A stretch of 64,000 nucleotides of DNA from Plantactinospora endophytica (GCF_016862915.1 NZ_BONW01000013.1:310001-374000); one strand, 5' to 3'. Counted from the stretch's first letter, positions 17,158 to 25,932 are shown. Numbers and translations are program-made. The notes: a model not told the origin generated them from the letters alone.

Positions 17158-18134
17158 CACCGTTCTCCCGATTCTTCGTATACCCACCGGTTCGAGGTTT
17201 TCAGGATCGCGACGATGAGTACGCCGGCCACCACCACGAACACCCAGGCCAGCGCGGACGCGTAGCCGAACCGACCGTTCCGGAAGCCCTCGTTCCACAG
17301 GTAGAGCAGGTAGAACGAGAGCGATCCGCCGCTGCCGCCCCGACTGCCGCCGAGCACGTAGGCGATGTCGAACATCTGGAACGCCCCGATGATCCCGTTG
17401 AGCAGGGTGAAGAGCAGCGTCGGCGTGATCATCGGAAGCGTGATCCGGAAGAAGGCCCGGATCGGACCGGCGCCGTCGATCCGGGCGACCTCGTAGAGTT
17501 CCGGCGGCACGTTCTGGAGGCCGGCGAGGTAGATGATGGCGCCCGTTCCGGTGCTCCAGAGCCCGATCAGCACCACCGCGGGCACCGACCAGCGCGGGCT
17601 CGACAGCCAGCCGGGCGGGTCGGCGACGCCGAGCAGCCGCAGCGCGTCGTTCACCGGGCCGTCCGGGTTCAGCAACTGCGACCAGAGGACCGCGACCGCC
17701 ACCCCGCTGAGCACGGCGGGCAGGAACAGGATGGTGCGGAAGATCCGCATGCCCGGCAGCTTGAGGTTGAGCAGCAGCGCGAGCGCGAGCCCGGCGACCT
17801 GGAACAGCGGTACCCCGATGAGCACGTAGGTCAGCGTCACCGTGACCGAGTTGCGGAAGTCGCGGCTACCGAACATGTCGGAGTAGTTGTCCAGGCCGAC
17901 GAAGTTCGGCGACGAGGAGAGGCTCCAGTCGGTCAGGCTGATCACGATCGAGGCGACGATCGGTCCGACGGTGAAGGCCAGCATCCCGATCAGCCACGGG
18001 CTGGCGAACAGGATTCCGGCCCGCGCCTCCCGCCGCTCCGACGCCGAACGGCGTCGCCGCCCGGAAGACCGTCCTACCGCCCGGTCGGGTGGCGGCGAAG
18101 CTGGCGGTACGTTCACCGCCACCCCGGCCGTCAT
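17157..18134 (-). CDS. ABC sugar transporter permease (MalF/UgpA type)
   Basis: 325 residues with a charged cytoplasmic N-terminus (RRRRSASERREARAG) and six membrane segments. The EAA loop reads YEVARIDGAGPIRAFFRITLP, and NFVGLDNYSDMF follows the first helix, as in this family. The ATG at 18134 overlaps the TGA of the binding-protein gene (ATGA). No ATPase gene is present in the operon; actinomycete CUT1 importers commonly borrow a shared MsiK-type ATPase encoded elsewhere. Confidence 0.88.
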   Translation of the reverse strand: MTAGVAVNVPPASPPPDRAVGRSSGRRRRSASERREARAGILFASPWLIGMLAFTVGPIVASIVISLTDWSLSSSPNFVGLDNYSDMFGSRDFRNSVTVTLTYVLIGVPLFQVAGLALALLLNLKLPGMRIFRTILFLPAVLSGVAVAVLWSQLLNPDGPVNDALRLLGVADPPGWLSSPRWSVPAVVLIGLWSTGTGAIIYLAGLQNVPPELYEVARIDGAGPIRAFFRITLPMITPTLLFTLLNGIIGAFQMFDIAYVLGGSRGGSGGSLSFYLLYLWNEGFRNGRFGYASALAWVFVVVAGVLIVAILKTSNRWVYEESGER

Positions 18135-19393
18135 TTGATGTTCTCCCAGGTCTCCCATTCCCGGTCGAGCTTGTTCTGCAGCTCGGGAGCCTCCTTCTCG
18201 ATGGCGCCGCGTGGGTCGGCCTCGCCGGTGGCCATCTGGTCGTACAGGTCGCCGAGGGTCGCGAGGACCTCCCAGTACCCGGGGACGAACAGCCCCGGCC
18301 GCTTGCTCGTGGACAGGACGCTCACCACCTCCTTGCGGGAGGCGTTGTCACCGGCCCAGGTCGCGAGCATCGTGGCGTCCAGTGGCGGCTGGTCGGTCTT
18401 CTCCATCCGGATCCGGTTGCCCTCGGTGGCGATGAAGGCGACCAGTGCCTTCGCCGTCGCGGGGTTCTTCGAGGCGGAGAAGGCGCCGTACTTGTCGGTG
18501 CCGACGAAGACGAACGACGGGTCGCCGGCCTTCTCCACCGGGGGCGGTGCCGCACCCCAGCGGAACTTGCCCTGCTCCAGCGTTTTCGCGGCGAACTCCA
18601 TGTCCGTGATGGCCATCGCCAGCTTGCCGCCGCCGAGCATGTCGCCGGGGGAGACGAGTTCGGCCTCGGCCGGCGACGGCGAGACCTTGTCGCGACCGAG
18701 TCCGGCCAGCACCTCGTACAGGTGGATCGTCGAGCTGTCGTTGACCAGCCCGCTGATCTTCTTGCCGTCGTCGCTGAAGTGGGTGCGCCGGTCGGACCAG
18801 GTGTACGGCGCTCCGGCGGAGGAGCCGAAGACGCCGTCGAGGCCGGCCTTCAGCGCCCGGGCCATCGTCGCGTACTCGTCGATCGTCATCGGCTTGTCGG
18901 CCGCCGGGTAGGCCACCTTGGCCTTGTCGAAGAGGTCCTTGTTGTAGACGAGTACGACCGAGCCGGTCAGCGAGCCGAGGCAGTAGAGCTTCCCGTCGAG
19001 TTCGCACTCACTGAGCGCCACCTGGTTCATGTTGTCGGTCTTGATGCCCTCCGACTTGATGACGTCGTCGAGCGGCATCATGCTGCCGGCTTTCATCCAC
19101 CGCGGCTCGTAGACGAAGCCGACGTCCGGGGGCTCCTGGGCGAGGATCGCCGTGTCGATCTTGGTTACGTAGCCGTCCTCCGGCACCTCGGTCAGTTCCA
19201 CGGTGGTACCGGGGTACTTCGCCTCGAAGCCGGCCTTGACGGACTCGAGGAACTCCGGCACGGGGTCCTCGAGATACCACAGCGACACGGTCCCGCCGAT
19301 CTTCGTCGGGTCCGTCGGCGTACCGCTCTCCTGACAGCCGGCCAGGGCGAGCGCCGCGACGACGCCCAGGGCCGCCTTACTCCTGAATCGCAT
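18131..19393 (-). CDS. ABC sugar transporter substrate-binding lipoprotein
   Basis: 420 residues. A short basic start, a hydrophobic run and the lipobox ALAGC with Cys at residue 20 show a lipid-anchored binding protein. The mature part has the family-1 oligosaccharide-binding layout: GGTVSLWYLEDP at the first strand, ILAQEPPDVGFVYEP in the first lobe and LAMAITDMEF in the second. ATG 19393 has AGGAGA seven bases upstream. It lies 123 bp after the fused glycosidase gene in the same direction, so the cargo is likely a fructose-containing sugar; this is inferred from the neighbour only. Confidence 0.88.
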   Translation of the reverse strand: MRFRSKAALGVVAALALAGCQESGTPTDPTKIGGTVSLWYLEDPVPEFLESVKAGFEAKYPGTTVELTEVPEDGYVTKIDTAILAQEPPDVGFVYEPRWMKAGSMMPLDDVIKSEGIKTDNMNQVALSECELDGKLYCLGSLTGSVVLVYNKDLFDKAKVAYPAADKPMTIDEYATMARALKAGLDGVFGSSAGAPYTWSDRRTHFSDDGKKISGLVNDSSTIHLYEVLAGLGRDKVSPSPAEAELVSPGDMLGGGKLAMAITDMEFAAKTLEQGKFRWGAAPPPVEKAGDPSFVFVGTDKYGAFSASKNPATAKALVAFIATEGNRIRMEKTDQPPLDATMLATWAGDNASRKEVVSVLSTSKRPGLFVPGYWEVLATLGDLYDQMATGEADPRGAIEKEAPELQNKLDREWETWENIK

Positions 19394-19516
19394 CTCTATC
19401 TCCTCTCGATGAATTCGATGAAGCTGCGGGACCGACCGCCGGGAGAGCCCGTGCGCGCACGCGGGCTTCCGTCCGGGTCCGGTGACGGTCGGGGGTGCGG
19501 GGTGGGACGGCGTCGG

Positions 19517-22327
19517 TCATGACCCGACGCCGCTGAGTTGGATCCGGTGGAACTCCGCCCCCGTCGCCGCCGAGTCCAGCCAGATGCCGTCCGAGCAGTC
19601 CAGTTCCGGATAGACCCGGCAGGTCAGCACGCAGGAGTCGGCCGCGAAGACCTCGACGACGGAGTGGTCGACGTAGACGGTGACCGTCGGGTCGCCCGCG
19701 CCGGGGGACAGCGGCGGCAGCACGGCCGAGTGCCGCTCGACGAGTTCGTCGCCGCGCAGCACGCCGGCCACCAGCCGGCCGTCGCGTACCCCGACCCAGA
19801 ACTCGTCCCCGTCACCGTTGCGACCCAGCCGGGCACCGGCACGCCCGGCCTGCGGCGACAACCCGAACCGAAGCCGGTACTCCGGCGCGATGCCCCCGGC
19901 GAGCCGCACCGGGTCGTCCGGGGTGACGGTGAGGGTGTCCTCGTCGTACAGCGGAGGACCCCAGAGCGCATCGAGTTCGGCGGCCGGGCGCATCAGCAGC
20001 CGCCCGTCCGCGACGGCCAGTTCCCGGGGCAGGCTGAGCGCGCCGGCGAACCCGTCCGAGGCTTCGCCCGCGTCCTCCTGAATCCACCCCCACAGCAGGG
20101 TCCGGCCCGGTACGCCCTCCGCGACCGCGGGTGCGTAGAAGACGTTCCCGGCGTCCATCAGTCCCATCGAGGTCGGCTCGAACCGCTCCCCGTCGAAGTC
20201 CCCGACGAACCAGACGGCGTACGGGCAGAGCGGACCCGGCCCCTGCGGCAACTGGGCCGAGAGGATGAGTACCCACGCGTCGTCGATGCGCACGAGCTGC
20301 GGGCACTCCCAGACCGGTCCGGTGTCGAGGTCGAGGGGTGCCACGCCGGGGCCGGGCCGAATGCCGCCCGGCCGGGAGTAGACGATGCCCCGGTAGGACC
20401 AGGTGAGCGTGTCGGTCGACTCCCACGCGACCACCGCGCCACGGCCGGCCGGTTCGGAGGTCTGGATGCCGGTGCCGAGCAGCATCACCCAGCGGTCGTC
20501 GTGCCGGACCAGGAACGGGTCGCGTTGGTGGCGGGTACCGTGTTGGTCGCCGGCCGCCGGGACGATCGCGGTCGCGGGCTCGAGCCGGAGGTGGTCGAGG
20601 GTCGCGTCACCGACGGCCCGGACCTGCGCCTGCGCCTGGGTCGGGCCGGTGCCGGTGACGCCGGTGTAGAAGAACACCGGCTGCCCGTCGATGATCCGGG
20701 CGCAGCCGGACCAGCAGCCGTCCGCGTCGGGTCCGTCGGCCGTCGGCCGCAGCGCCACTCCCCGGTCCGTCCAGTGCACGAGGTCGTCCGAGACCGCGTG
20801 GCCCCAGCGCATCAGTCCCCACTTCGGCGCATCGGGGTTGTACTGGTAGTACAGGTGGTACCTGCCGTCCCAGTACAGCGGGCCGCAGGGGTCGTTGAGC
20901 CAGTTGCCCGGCGCGGTCACGTGGTATCGCGGGCGCCCCACGCCACCCCCCTGCACGGTGACGACGTCGGCCTCGTCCCGGACCGGCGTCCCCGGGCTTC
21001 CGGCCGACGCCCGCGCCGACAGTGCCCCCGGTGCGGCGAGGGCGGCGGTCCGGCGGGCCAGTGCGGAGATCGCCGAGTTGTCGTAGCCGAACAGGGCCGA
21101 CCGGGTACGGTCCCGCAGCGGTCCGACGAAGTGCTCCGGCAGGCGGGCCGCACCGAGGACGACCCCGGCGACGGAGCCGGCGGTCGCCCCGTTCGAGTCG
21201 GTGTCCCAGCCGCCCTGCACCGTCAGCCCGACAGTGGTGGCGTAGTCGCCGTCGCCCCAGAGCAGACCGGCGGCGATCAGCGCGGCGTTGTTGACGGTGT
21301 GCACCCAACCGTAGGAGCCCCAGCGCCGCTGGATGGTGTCCAACGCCGTCTCCCAGGTCGCGCCGGAGTCGCGCAGGTCCCGGACGGCCGTCAGCGTCTC
21401 GTACAGGCGCGAGCCCGGTGGTACGGAGAGCAGCGAGCGGTCGAACGCCTCCCGTACCGTGCCGGCGGTGAACGCGCTCGCCACGATCGCCGCCGCCCAC
21501 ATCTCGCCGTAGACGCCGTTCGCCGTGTGCGACAGCGAGGCGTCCTGATAGGCGAGCCGGACCGCGTCCCGGGGCCGGCCCGGGTTGGTCCAGCCGAAGG
21601 CGTCGCCACGGATCAACGCCCCGATCCACTCCCGGTACGGGTTGCGGTGCGTGGCCGCCCGCTCGACCGGTACCCCGCCGAGCAGGTTGCGGTAGGTGGC
21701 CCGCTCGGCGGTGTAGGTCTGGAGGAAAGGCAGCAGCGTCAACCAGGCGTCGGCGACGTGTCGCGGTTCGAGCCCGTCGCCGTGCTGTTCCAGCAGGTGC
21801 AGGCCGAGGATGGCGTAGTCGATGTCGTCGTCGCGGGCGGAACCGCGTACCCGGCCACGGGTGGTGTGCACCCAGTTCTCCCGCAGTACGAAGCCGTCGG
21901 GCATCGGGTCGAGGGCCGGGATGTACCCGCGCAGCGGCCACGCCCCGGCCCGCTCCAGGTAGTCGCGCAGGTGTGCGGAGGTCCAGTGCTGGCCGTTCTC
22001 GACCGGCTTGCCGAGGTTGCAGCCCGCGATCCTGCCGAGCCAGCCGCCGCGTACCTTGTCCTCCAGTTCCGTCCCGACGGGTGCGGGTCGGTGCGGGTCG
22101 CTCGGCAGGCTGGCGAGGATGGCGTCGAGGCCCTCGGGTTCCTGGTAGGGCCAGTCCGCCCGACGCGGCGCGTCGAGTACCCGTTGGTAGAGCTGTTCGA
22201 GTGCGGTGGTGTCGCCGGGGTCGAGGGCGGCGAGTTCGGCGGCGAGCTCGTCGACCTGGTACCCGGTCTCCCGGGCCTGGGCGAGCTCGTCGTGGACCAG
22301 GTCGTAGGCGCTCAATGGGTCGTGCAC
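19517..22327 (-). CDS. Fusion protein: ADP-ribosylglycohydrolase-like domain plus GH32 fructosidase
   Basis: About 936 residues from GTG 22327 (GAGGA close upstream; the start is not certain). Residues about 85-435 form an ADP-ribosylglycohydrolase/DraG-type domain with the metal-binding runs SARDDDIDYAILG and GGWDTDSNGATAGSVAG. Residues about 465-936 form a GH32 enzyme with all three catalytic landmarks: WLNDPCG (nucleophile Asp, about 474), RDPF (about 603) and WECPQL (acid/base Glu, about 676). A C-terminal beta-sandwich carries VYVDHSVVEVF. There is no signal peptide, so it should act in the cytoplasm on imported fructosides such as sucrose or short fructans. I found no credible internal start, so this appears to be one polypeptide. 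Confidence 0.82.
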   Translation of the reverse strand: MHDPLSAYDLVHDELAQARETGYQVDELAAELAALDPGDTTALEQLYQRVLDAPRRADWPYQEPEGLDAILASLPSDPHRPAPVGTELEDKVRGGWLGRIAGCNLGKPVENGQHWTSAHLRDYLERAGAWPLRGYIPALDPMPDGFVLRENWVHTTRGRVRGSARDDDIDYAILGLHLLEQHGDGLEPRHVADAWLTLLPFLQTYTAERATYRNLLGGVPVERAATHRNPYREWIGALIRGDAFGWTNPGRPRDAVRLAYQDASLSHTANGVYGEMWAAAIVASAFTAGTVREAFDRSLLSVPPGSRLYETLTAVRDLRDSGATWETALDTIQRRWGSYGWVHTVNNAALIAAGLLWGDGDYATTVGLTVQGGWDTDSNGATAGSVAGVVLGAARLPEHFVGPLRDRTRSALFGYDNSAISALARRTAALAAPGALSARASAGSPGTPVRDEADVVTVQGGGVGRPRYHVTAPGNWLNDPCGPLYWDGRYHLYYQYNPDAPKWGLMRWGHAVSDDLVHWTDRGVALRPTADGPDADGCWSGCARIIDGQPVFFYTGVTGTGPTQAQAQVRAVGDATLDHLRLEPATAIVPAAGDQHGTRHQRDPFLVRHDDRWVMLLGTGIQTSEPAGRGAVVAWESTDTLTWSYRGIVYSRPGGIRPGPGVAPLDLDTGPVWECPQLVRIDDAWVLILSAQLPQGPGPLCPYAVWFVGDFDGERFEPTSMGLMDAGNVFYAPAVAEGVPGRTLLWGWIQEDAGEASDGFAGALSLPRELAVADGRLLMRPAAELDALWGPPLYDEDTLTVTPDDPVRLAGGIAPEYRLRFGLSPQAGRAGARLGRNGDGDEFWVGVRDGRLVAGVLRGDELVERHSAVLPPLSPGAGDPTVTVYVDHSVVEVFAADSCVLTCRVYPELDCSDGIWLDSAATGAEFHRIQLSGVGS

Positions 22328-22519
22328 GTCGTCCTCGGTTCCGTCCTGCCGGTGATGCAGGACAATTGGCGCGATGGATGTGCGTGCCCCGCGACACCCG
22401 GCGGGACGAAGCGGCCGACGGCCGGGCCGAGGACCGCGTCGGGGATGCGGTCGCGTGGTTCGGTCATCGGGCTTCACTCCCTCGAACGTCAGGAGGCCGT
22501 GGTGGGAGAACACGATAGC

Positions 22520-22537
22520 GCGCAAATGGATTTGCGC
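22520..22537. promoter_or_regulatory. Perfect LacI-type operator upstream of the GH32 operon
   Basis: GCGCAAATGGATTTGCGC has perfect 8-bp arms around a GG centre. It lies about 190 bp upstream of the fused glycosidase start and between the divergent operon and the LacI gene, so it is the likely operator of the uptake operon. Confidence 0.7.
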
Positions 22538-22671
22538 TAGTGCCGAAGAGACCGGGACGCCCTGTTCCGGCCCGAGGTCATCGATAATTCCTGAAGGTCG
22601 GAAAACTGATGTTTGACAAGCCTGAGGACCTCAGCGCAGACTGCTCAGCACCATCAGAGCCAGCCCCGGGA

Positions 22672-22689
22672 CACCAAAACGATTTGCGC
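22672..22689. promoter_or_regulatory. Second, degenerate LacI-type operator upstream of the regulator gene
   Basis: A CAAAACGATTTG core followed by CGC repeats the half site ATTTGCGC of the operator at 22520, with a CG centre. It sits 14 bases before the LacI ribosome binding site and would allow autorepression. Confidence 0.6.
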
Positions 22690-22713
22690 TGTCCACCCTC
22701 GCAAGGAGTGCGA

Positions 22714-23709
22714 ATGCCCCGACCCCGCATCGCAGACGTCGCGGAGATCGCCGGGGTGAGCCCGACGACCGTGTCGCACGCGCTGAGCGGTCGGCGGCCC
22801 GTCTCCGCCGAGGCCAGGGAGCGGGTCCAGGCCGCGGTCAAGGAGTTGAACTACCGGGCCAACCAACTCGCGGTGAGCCTGCGGACCCAACGCACCCAGA
22901 CCGTCGCGTTCGTCATGTCCGACATCACCAACCCCTTCTATCCGATGGTCGCCCGCGGCGTGCAGGACGCGATCAGCGACGCCGGCTACCAGGTGGTGGT
23001 CTGCAGTACCGACGGCGACGCCGCCCGGGAGGCCGCGTTCATCACCGACATGGTCAGCCGGGCGGTCGACGGACTGATCATCGACCTGTTCCGTACCCCC
23101 GCCGAGGCGCTCGGGGGACTGCTGGGCCCACACACCCCGGTGGTCATGCTCGGCCCGATGAAGGCACCGCCGATCGCCGACCGGGTGCACGGCGACGACC
23201 GGGTCAGCGTGGCCGAGGCGACCCGGCACCTGCTGCGCCAGGGACGTACCCGGATCGCCTTCGTCGGCGCGACCGGGATCGGCCCCGCCGCCGGCCGGCT
23301 CGGCGGCTACGAGGACGCGCTACTCGGCGCCGGGCTGGCCCTCGACCCGAAACTCGTGATCAGATCCGACTACACCCGTCGCGGCGCCCGCGCCGCCGTC
23401 GCGGCAGCCCTCGCCGACGACCCCACCCTCGACGCGATCGTCTGCGTCAACGACCTCGCCGCCATCGGCGCGATCGACGCCCTCCAGGCCGCCGGACGTA
23501 CCGTCCCCGACGACGTGGCGGTGACCGGATTCGACGACATCGACGCCGCCGCCCTCGTCCGCCCCGCACTGACCACCATCGACAACCGCGCCTACGAGAA
23601 GGGGACGGTCTGCGGCCGGCTGCTTCTGCAACGGATAACCGGAGAACTCGACGGCCCCGTCCGGGACATCGTCGTACCCGGCGCCCTCGTCGTGCGGGAG
23701 TCGGCGTGA
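22714..23709 (+). CDS. LacI-family transcriptional regulator of the fructoside operon
   Basis: 331 residues. The first 55 form the LacI headpiece (IADVAEIAGVSPTTVSHALSG, then the hinge NYRANQLAVSLR), followed by a periplasmic-binding-protein-like effector domain (SDITNPFYPMVARGVQDA, VTGFDDIDAA). ATG 22714 follows AAGGAG at 22703-22708; an in-frame upstream ATG at 22609 lacks a site and would add residues before the headpiece. It diverges from the glycosidase-transporter operon and is flanked by two matching palindromes. The inducer is probably a fructoside or its phosphate, by inference from the operon. Confidence 0.88.
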   Translation: MPRPRIADVAEIAGVSPTTVSHALSGRRPVSAEARERVQAAVKELNYRANQLAVSLRTQRTQTVAFVMSDITNPFYPMVARGVQDAISDAGYQVVVCSTDGDAAREAAFITDMVSRAVDGLIIDLFRTPAEALGGLLGPHTPVVMLGPMKAPPIADRVHGDDRVSVAEATRHLLRQGRTRIAFVGATGIGPAAGRLGGYEDALLGAGLALDPKLVIRSDYTRRGARAAVAAALADDPTLDAIVCVNDLAAIGAIDALQAAGRTVPDDVAVTGFDDIDAAALVRPALTTIDNRAYEKGTVCGRLLLQRITGELDGPVRDIVVPGALVVRESA

Positions 23710-23998
23710 CCCGCGCCTGCGCCCCCGCCCCGAACCGTCGGTACCCGCCAGCCGCTCGCCGCCCGGGCAGGTCCGTTCACGGCCGGGCGCCTGAGCCGCC
23801 AGGCCTTACCCCTACCGCCGGACGCGACCGGGCCGGACCGCGTCACCACCGTCGGACCGCCGGCCGGCCGGTACCTGTGCCGTTTCCACCGGCCCGCGTT
23901 CCCGAGCCGGCCCGACCGGCTGCGGAGCCGGTGTCGAAGCTGCTTCCGGTCCCGCAACGGTGCCCCGGTTCCGGCAGGGCGCACATCGGGAGGCTCCG

Positions 23999-24907
23999 AT
24001 GAGCACCGTGGTCGTCGTCGGCTCGGTCAACGTCGACCTGGTGGCCGTGGGCGACCGCATGCCGCTGCCCGGCGAGACCGTCGTGATGTCACGGTTCACC
24101 GAGACGCACGGCGGCAAGGGCGGAAACCAGGCCGCCGCTGCGGCCACCCTCGGCGCGACCACCCACCTGGTCGCCGCCCTCGGCGACGACCAGCGGGGTA
24201 CGGCCGCCCGGGCCGACCTGGCCAACCGAGGGGTGCTCGTCGACGCGGTGTCGACGGTTCCGGGTCCGACCGGGATTGCCATCGTCCTGGTCGACGAGGC
24301 GGGGGAGAACTCCATCGCCATCGTCGCGGGCGCCAACGCCGAGGTGACCCCGGCACTGGTCACCTCGGCGTTGGCGGACGTGCGGGGCGACGACGTCGTC
24401 GTGGTCGCCTGCCTGGAGGTCCCGCTCGACGCCGTCCAGGCCGCTGCGGCGACCGCGCGGGCACGCGGCTGGTGCTTCCTGCTCAACCCCGCCCCGGCCC
24501 GCCCACTGCCGGCAGCCCTGCTCGGGCTCGTCTCGGTACTCACGCCCAACGAGTCGGAACTGTCCGCGCTCGGCGGAGTGGACCGGCTGCTCGGGATGGG
24601 CGTGCAGGCCGTGGTGGTCACCCGGGGCGATGCCGGGTGCACGATCCACCCGGCCGGCGCGGACCCGATCTCCGTACCCGCCTGCCCGGCAGCCGTCGTC
24701 GACACCACCGGCGCCGGAGACGTCTTCACCGCCGCCCTGGCGGTCGCACTCTCCGAGGGGCAGCCGCTGGACGAGGCGGCCCGTTCGGCGACGGCGGCCG
24801 GAGCGATCGCGACGGAGGGCTTCGGCGCCCGTGGTTCCGTGCCGAGCCTGTCCCAGGTACGGGCCCGGATGACCGAAAGGGCAACGCCGAACCACCGGAA
24901 TCGGTGA
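23999..24907 (+). CDS. PfkB-family sugar kinase, ribokinase type
   Basis: 302 residues. The ribokinase signatures are present: GSVNVDLV at the N-terminus, the GGKGGNQAAAAATLG substrate motif at about residues 40-54 and the DTTGAGD anion hole with catalytic Asp near 235-241. ATG 23999 has GGGAGG six bases upstream. It would phosphorylate a free sugar with ATP. By sequence it looks like ribokinase; beside a GH32 enzyme, fructose would be a logical substrate, and beside the ADP-ribosylglycohydrolase domain, ribose would be. It lies 289 bp after the LacI gene in the same direction, and that gap shows no gene. Confidence 0.83.
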   Translation: MSTVVVVGSVNVDLVAVGDRMPLPGETVVMSRFTETHGGKGGNQAAAAATLGATTHLVAALGDDQRGTAARADLANRGVLVDAVSTVPGPTGIAIVLVDEAGENSIAIVAGANAEVTPALVTSALADVRGDDVVVVACLEVPLDAVQAAAATARARGWCFLLNPAPARPLPAALLGLVSVLTPNESELSALGGVDRLLGMGVQAVVVTRGDAGCTIHPAGADPISVPACPAAVVDTTGAGDVFTAALAVALSEGQPLDEAARSATAAGAIATEGFGARGSVPSLSQVRARMTERATPNHRNR

Positions 24908-24930
24908 TCGCCCGGGTACCACGGCATCCT

Positions 24931-24972
24931 GCTCGGTGCTCGGTGCTCGGTGCTCGGTGCTCGGTGCTCGAT
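24931..24972 (+). repeat. Heptanucleotide tandem repeat (GCTCGGT)6
   Basis: Five perfect copies of GCTCGGT from 24931 and a sixth with one change (GCTCGAT), in the interval between the kinase and ArsR genes. A shorter CGGTGGT duplication follows at about 24981-24994. It is not within a coding region that I accept. Confidence 0.9.
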
Positions 24973-25064
24973 GCTGTGGCCGGTGGTCGGTGGTCGGCTT
25001 CGTGACTGCCCGGGCGCCCTGGTGCGGGCTGACTGAAGACGGTCTCGGTCGTTGGCGTTGCCAA

Positions 25065-25088
25065 AAGCGTAACGTGTCGGTTACGCTT
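25065..25088. promoter_or_regulatory. Perfect palindrome at the ArsR gene start (probable operator)
   Basis: AAGCGTAAC and GTTACGCTT form perfect 9-bp arms around a 6-base spacer, ending five bases before the GTG start. Size, symmetry and position fit an autoregulatory operator for the winged-helix dimer encoded next. Confidence 0.75.
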
Positions 25089-25093
25089 CCTCT

Positions 25094-25456
25094 GTGGACG
25101 AGGTGGCCGGTGCGATCGCCGATCCGGTACGGCGGGAGATCCTGCTGATGCTGCGCGACGAACCACTCACGGCCGGTCAGATCGCCGACCGGTTCGTGAT
25201 CAGCCGGCCGGCCGTCAGCCGTCACCTGCGCGTCCTGCGCGAGGCCGGCCTGGTGCGCGACACGGCCGACGGGCGCCGACGTGTCTACACACTGGTCACC
25301 GCCCCGCTCGACGAACTGACCGGGTGGCTGGGGCGGCTGACCCGCCCGGCCGGCTGGCAGCACCGCCTCGACGCACTGGAGACCGAGGTCTACCGCACCC
25401 GCCGCGAGCGGCACACGGCCGCCGCGCAGCACCCGTCTCAGAAGGAGACCGCATGA
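25094..25456 (+). CDS. ArsR-family helix-turn-helix regulator
   Basis: 120 residues with the SdpR/ArsR fold typical of regulators paired with AHSA1 proteins: AIADPVRREILLMLRD, then LTAGQIADRF, the recognition helix SRPAVSRHLRVLREAGLV and the wing DGRRRVYTL. No metal-binding Cys pair is present, so it is not a metal sensor of the ArsR/SmtB kind. The GTG at 25094 has no Shine-Dalgarno because the palindrome abuts it, which suggests a leaderless or nearly leaderless mRNA. The stop overlaps the next start (ATGA). Confidence 0.85.
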   Translation: MDEVAGAIADPVRREILLMLRDEPLTAGQIADRFVISRPAVSRHLRVLREAGLVRDTADGRRRVYTLVTAPLDELTGWLGRLTRPAGWQHRLDALETEVYRTRRERHTAAAQHPSQKETA

Positions 25457-25932
25457 GCCCCACACCCACCGGCCGGCTGCTCGGCGACGACCTCGTGCTG
25501 ACCCGCACGTTCCGCGCTCCCATGGCCGACGTCTGGGCGAGCCTGACCGATCCGGCGCGCACGGCACGCTGGTTCGGCCCGTGGCAGGGCGACGCGGCGC
25601 CGGGACGCACGATCAAGGTGCAGATGGCGCACGAGGAGGGCCAGCCCTGGATGGAGTTCACCATCGACGCGTGCGAGCCGCCACGTCGGCTGGCGGTCTC
25701 CGCCGTGGACGAGCACGGGAGCTGGCACCTGGACATGGTGCTGGTCGAGAGTGCGGGCGTGACCGAACTGCGGTTCACGCAGCACCTGACCGATACCGAG
25801 GGCGTCGGCGACGTCGGTCCGGGCTGGGAGTACTACCTCGACGCGCTGGTGGCGTCGCGCGACGGCCAGCCGATGCCGAACTTCGACGACTACTACCCGG
25901 CGATGAAAGAGCACTTCGAGGCGCTGCGGTAG
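25453..25932 (+). CDS. SRPBCC/AHSA1-domain protein
   Basis: 159 residues. The START-like AHSA1 fold is recognisable from TRTFRAPMADVWASLTDPARTARWFGP at residues 15-40, the EFTIDACEPPRRL strand pair and the C-terminal helix GWEYYLDAL. Such proteins bind hydrophobic ligands and commonly travel with an ArsR regulator. ATG 25453 has GAAGGAG six bases upstream and overlaps the ArsR stop. An in-frame extension to 25324 overlaps the regulator and has no site, so I rejected it. Its ligand is unknown. Confidence 0.83.
   Translation: MSPTPTGRLLGDDLVLTRTFRAPMADVWASLTDPARTARWFGPWQGDAAPGRTIKVQMAHEEGQPWMEFTIDACEPPRRLAVSAVDEHGSWHLDMVLVESAGVTELRFTQHLTDTEGVGDVGPGWEYYLDALVASRDGQPMPNFDDYYPAMKEHFEALR

Noticed and set aside
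22328-22525. A start at TTG 22525 for the GH32 fusion protein
   Set aside because: It lies inside the operator palindrome, has no ribosome site, and the extra 66 residues are Arg/Pro-rich with no domain.
19538-22540. A 1000-codon plus-strand frame opposite the ADP-ribosylglycohydrolase-GH32 gene
   Set aside because: Shadow frame; the opposite strand has complete catalytic motifs of two enzyme families.
24931-24972. A possible CRISPR-like array
   Set aside because: The units are 7 bp with no spacers, so this is a simple tandem repeat.
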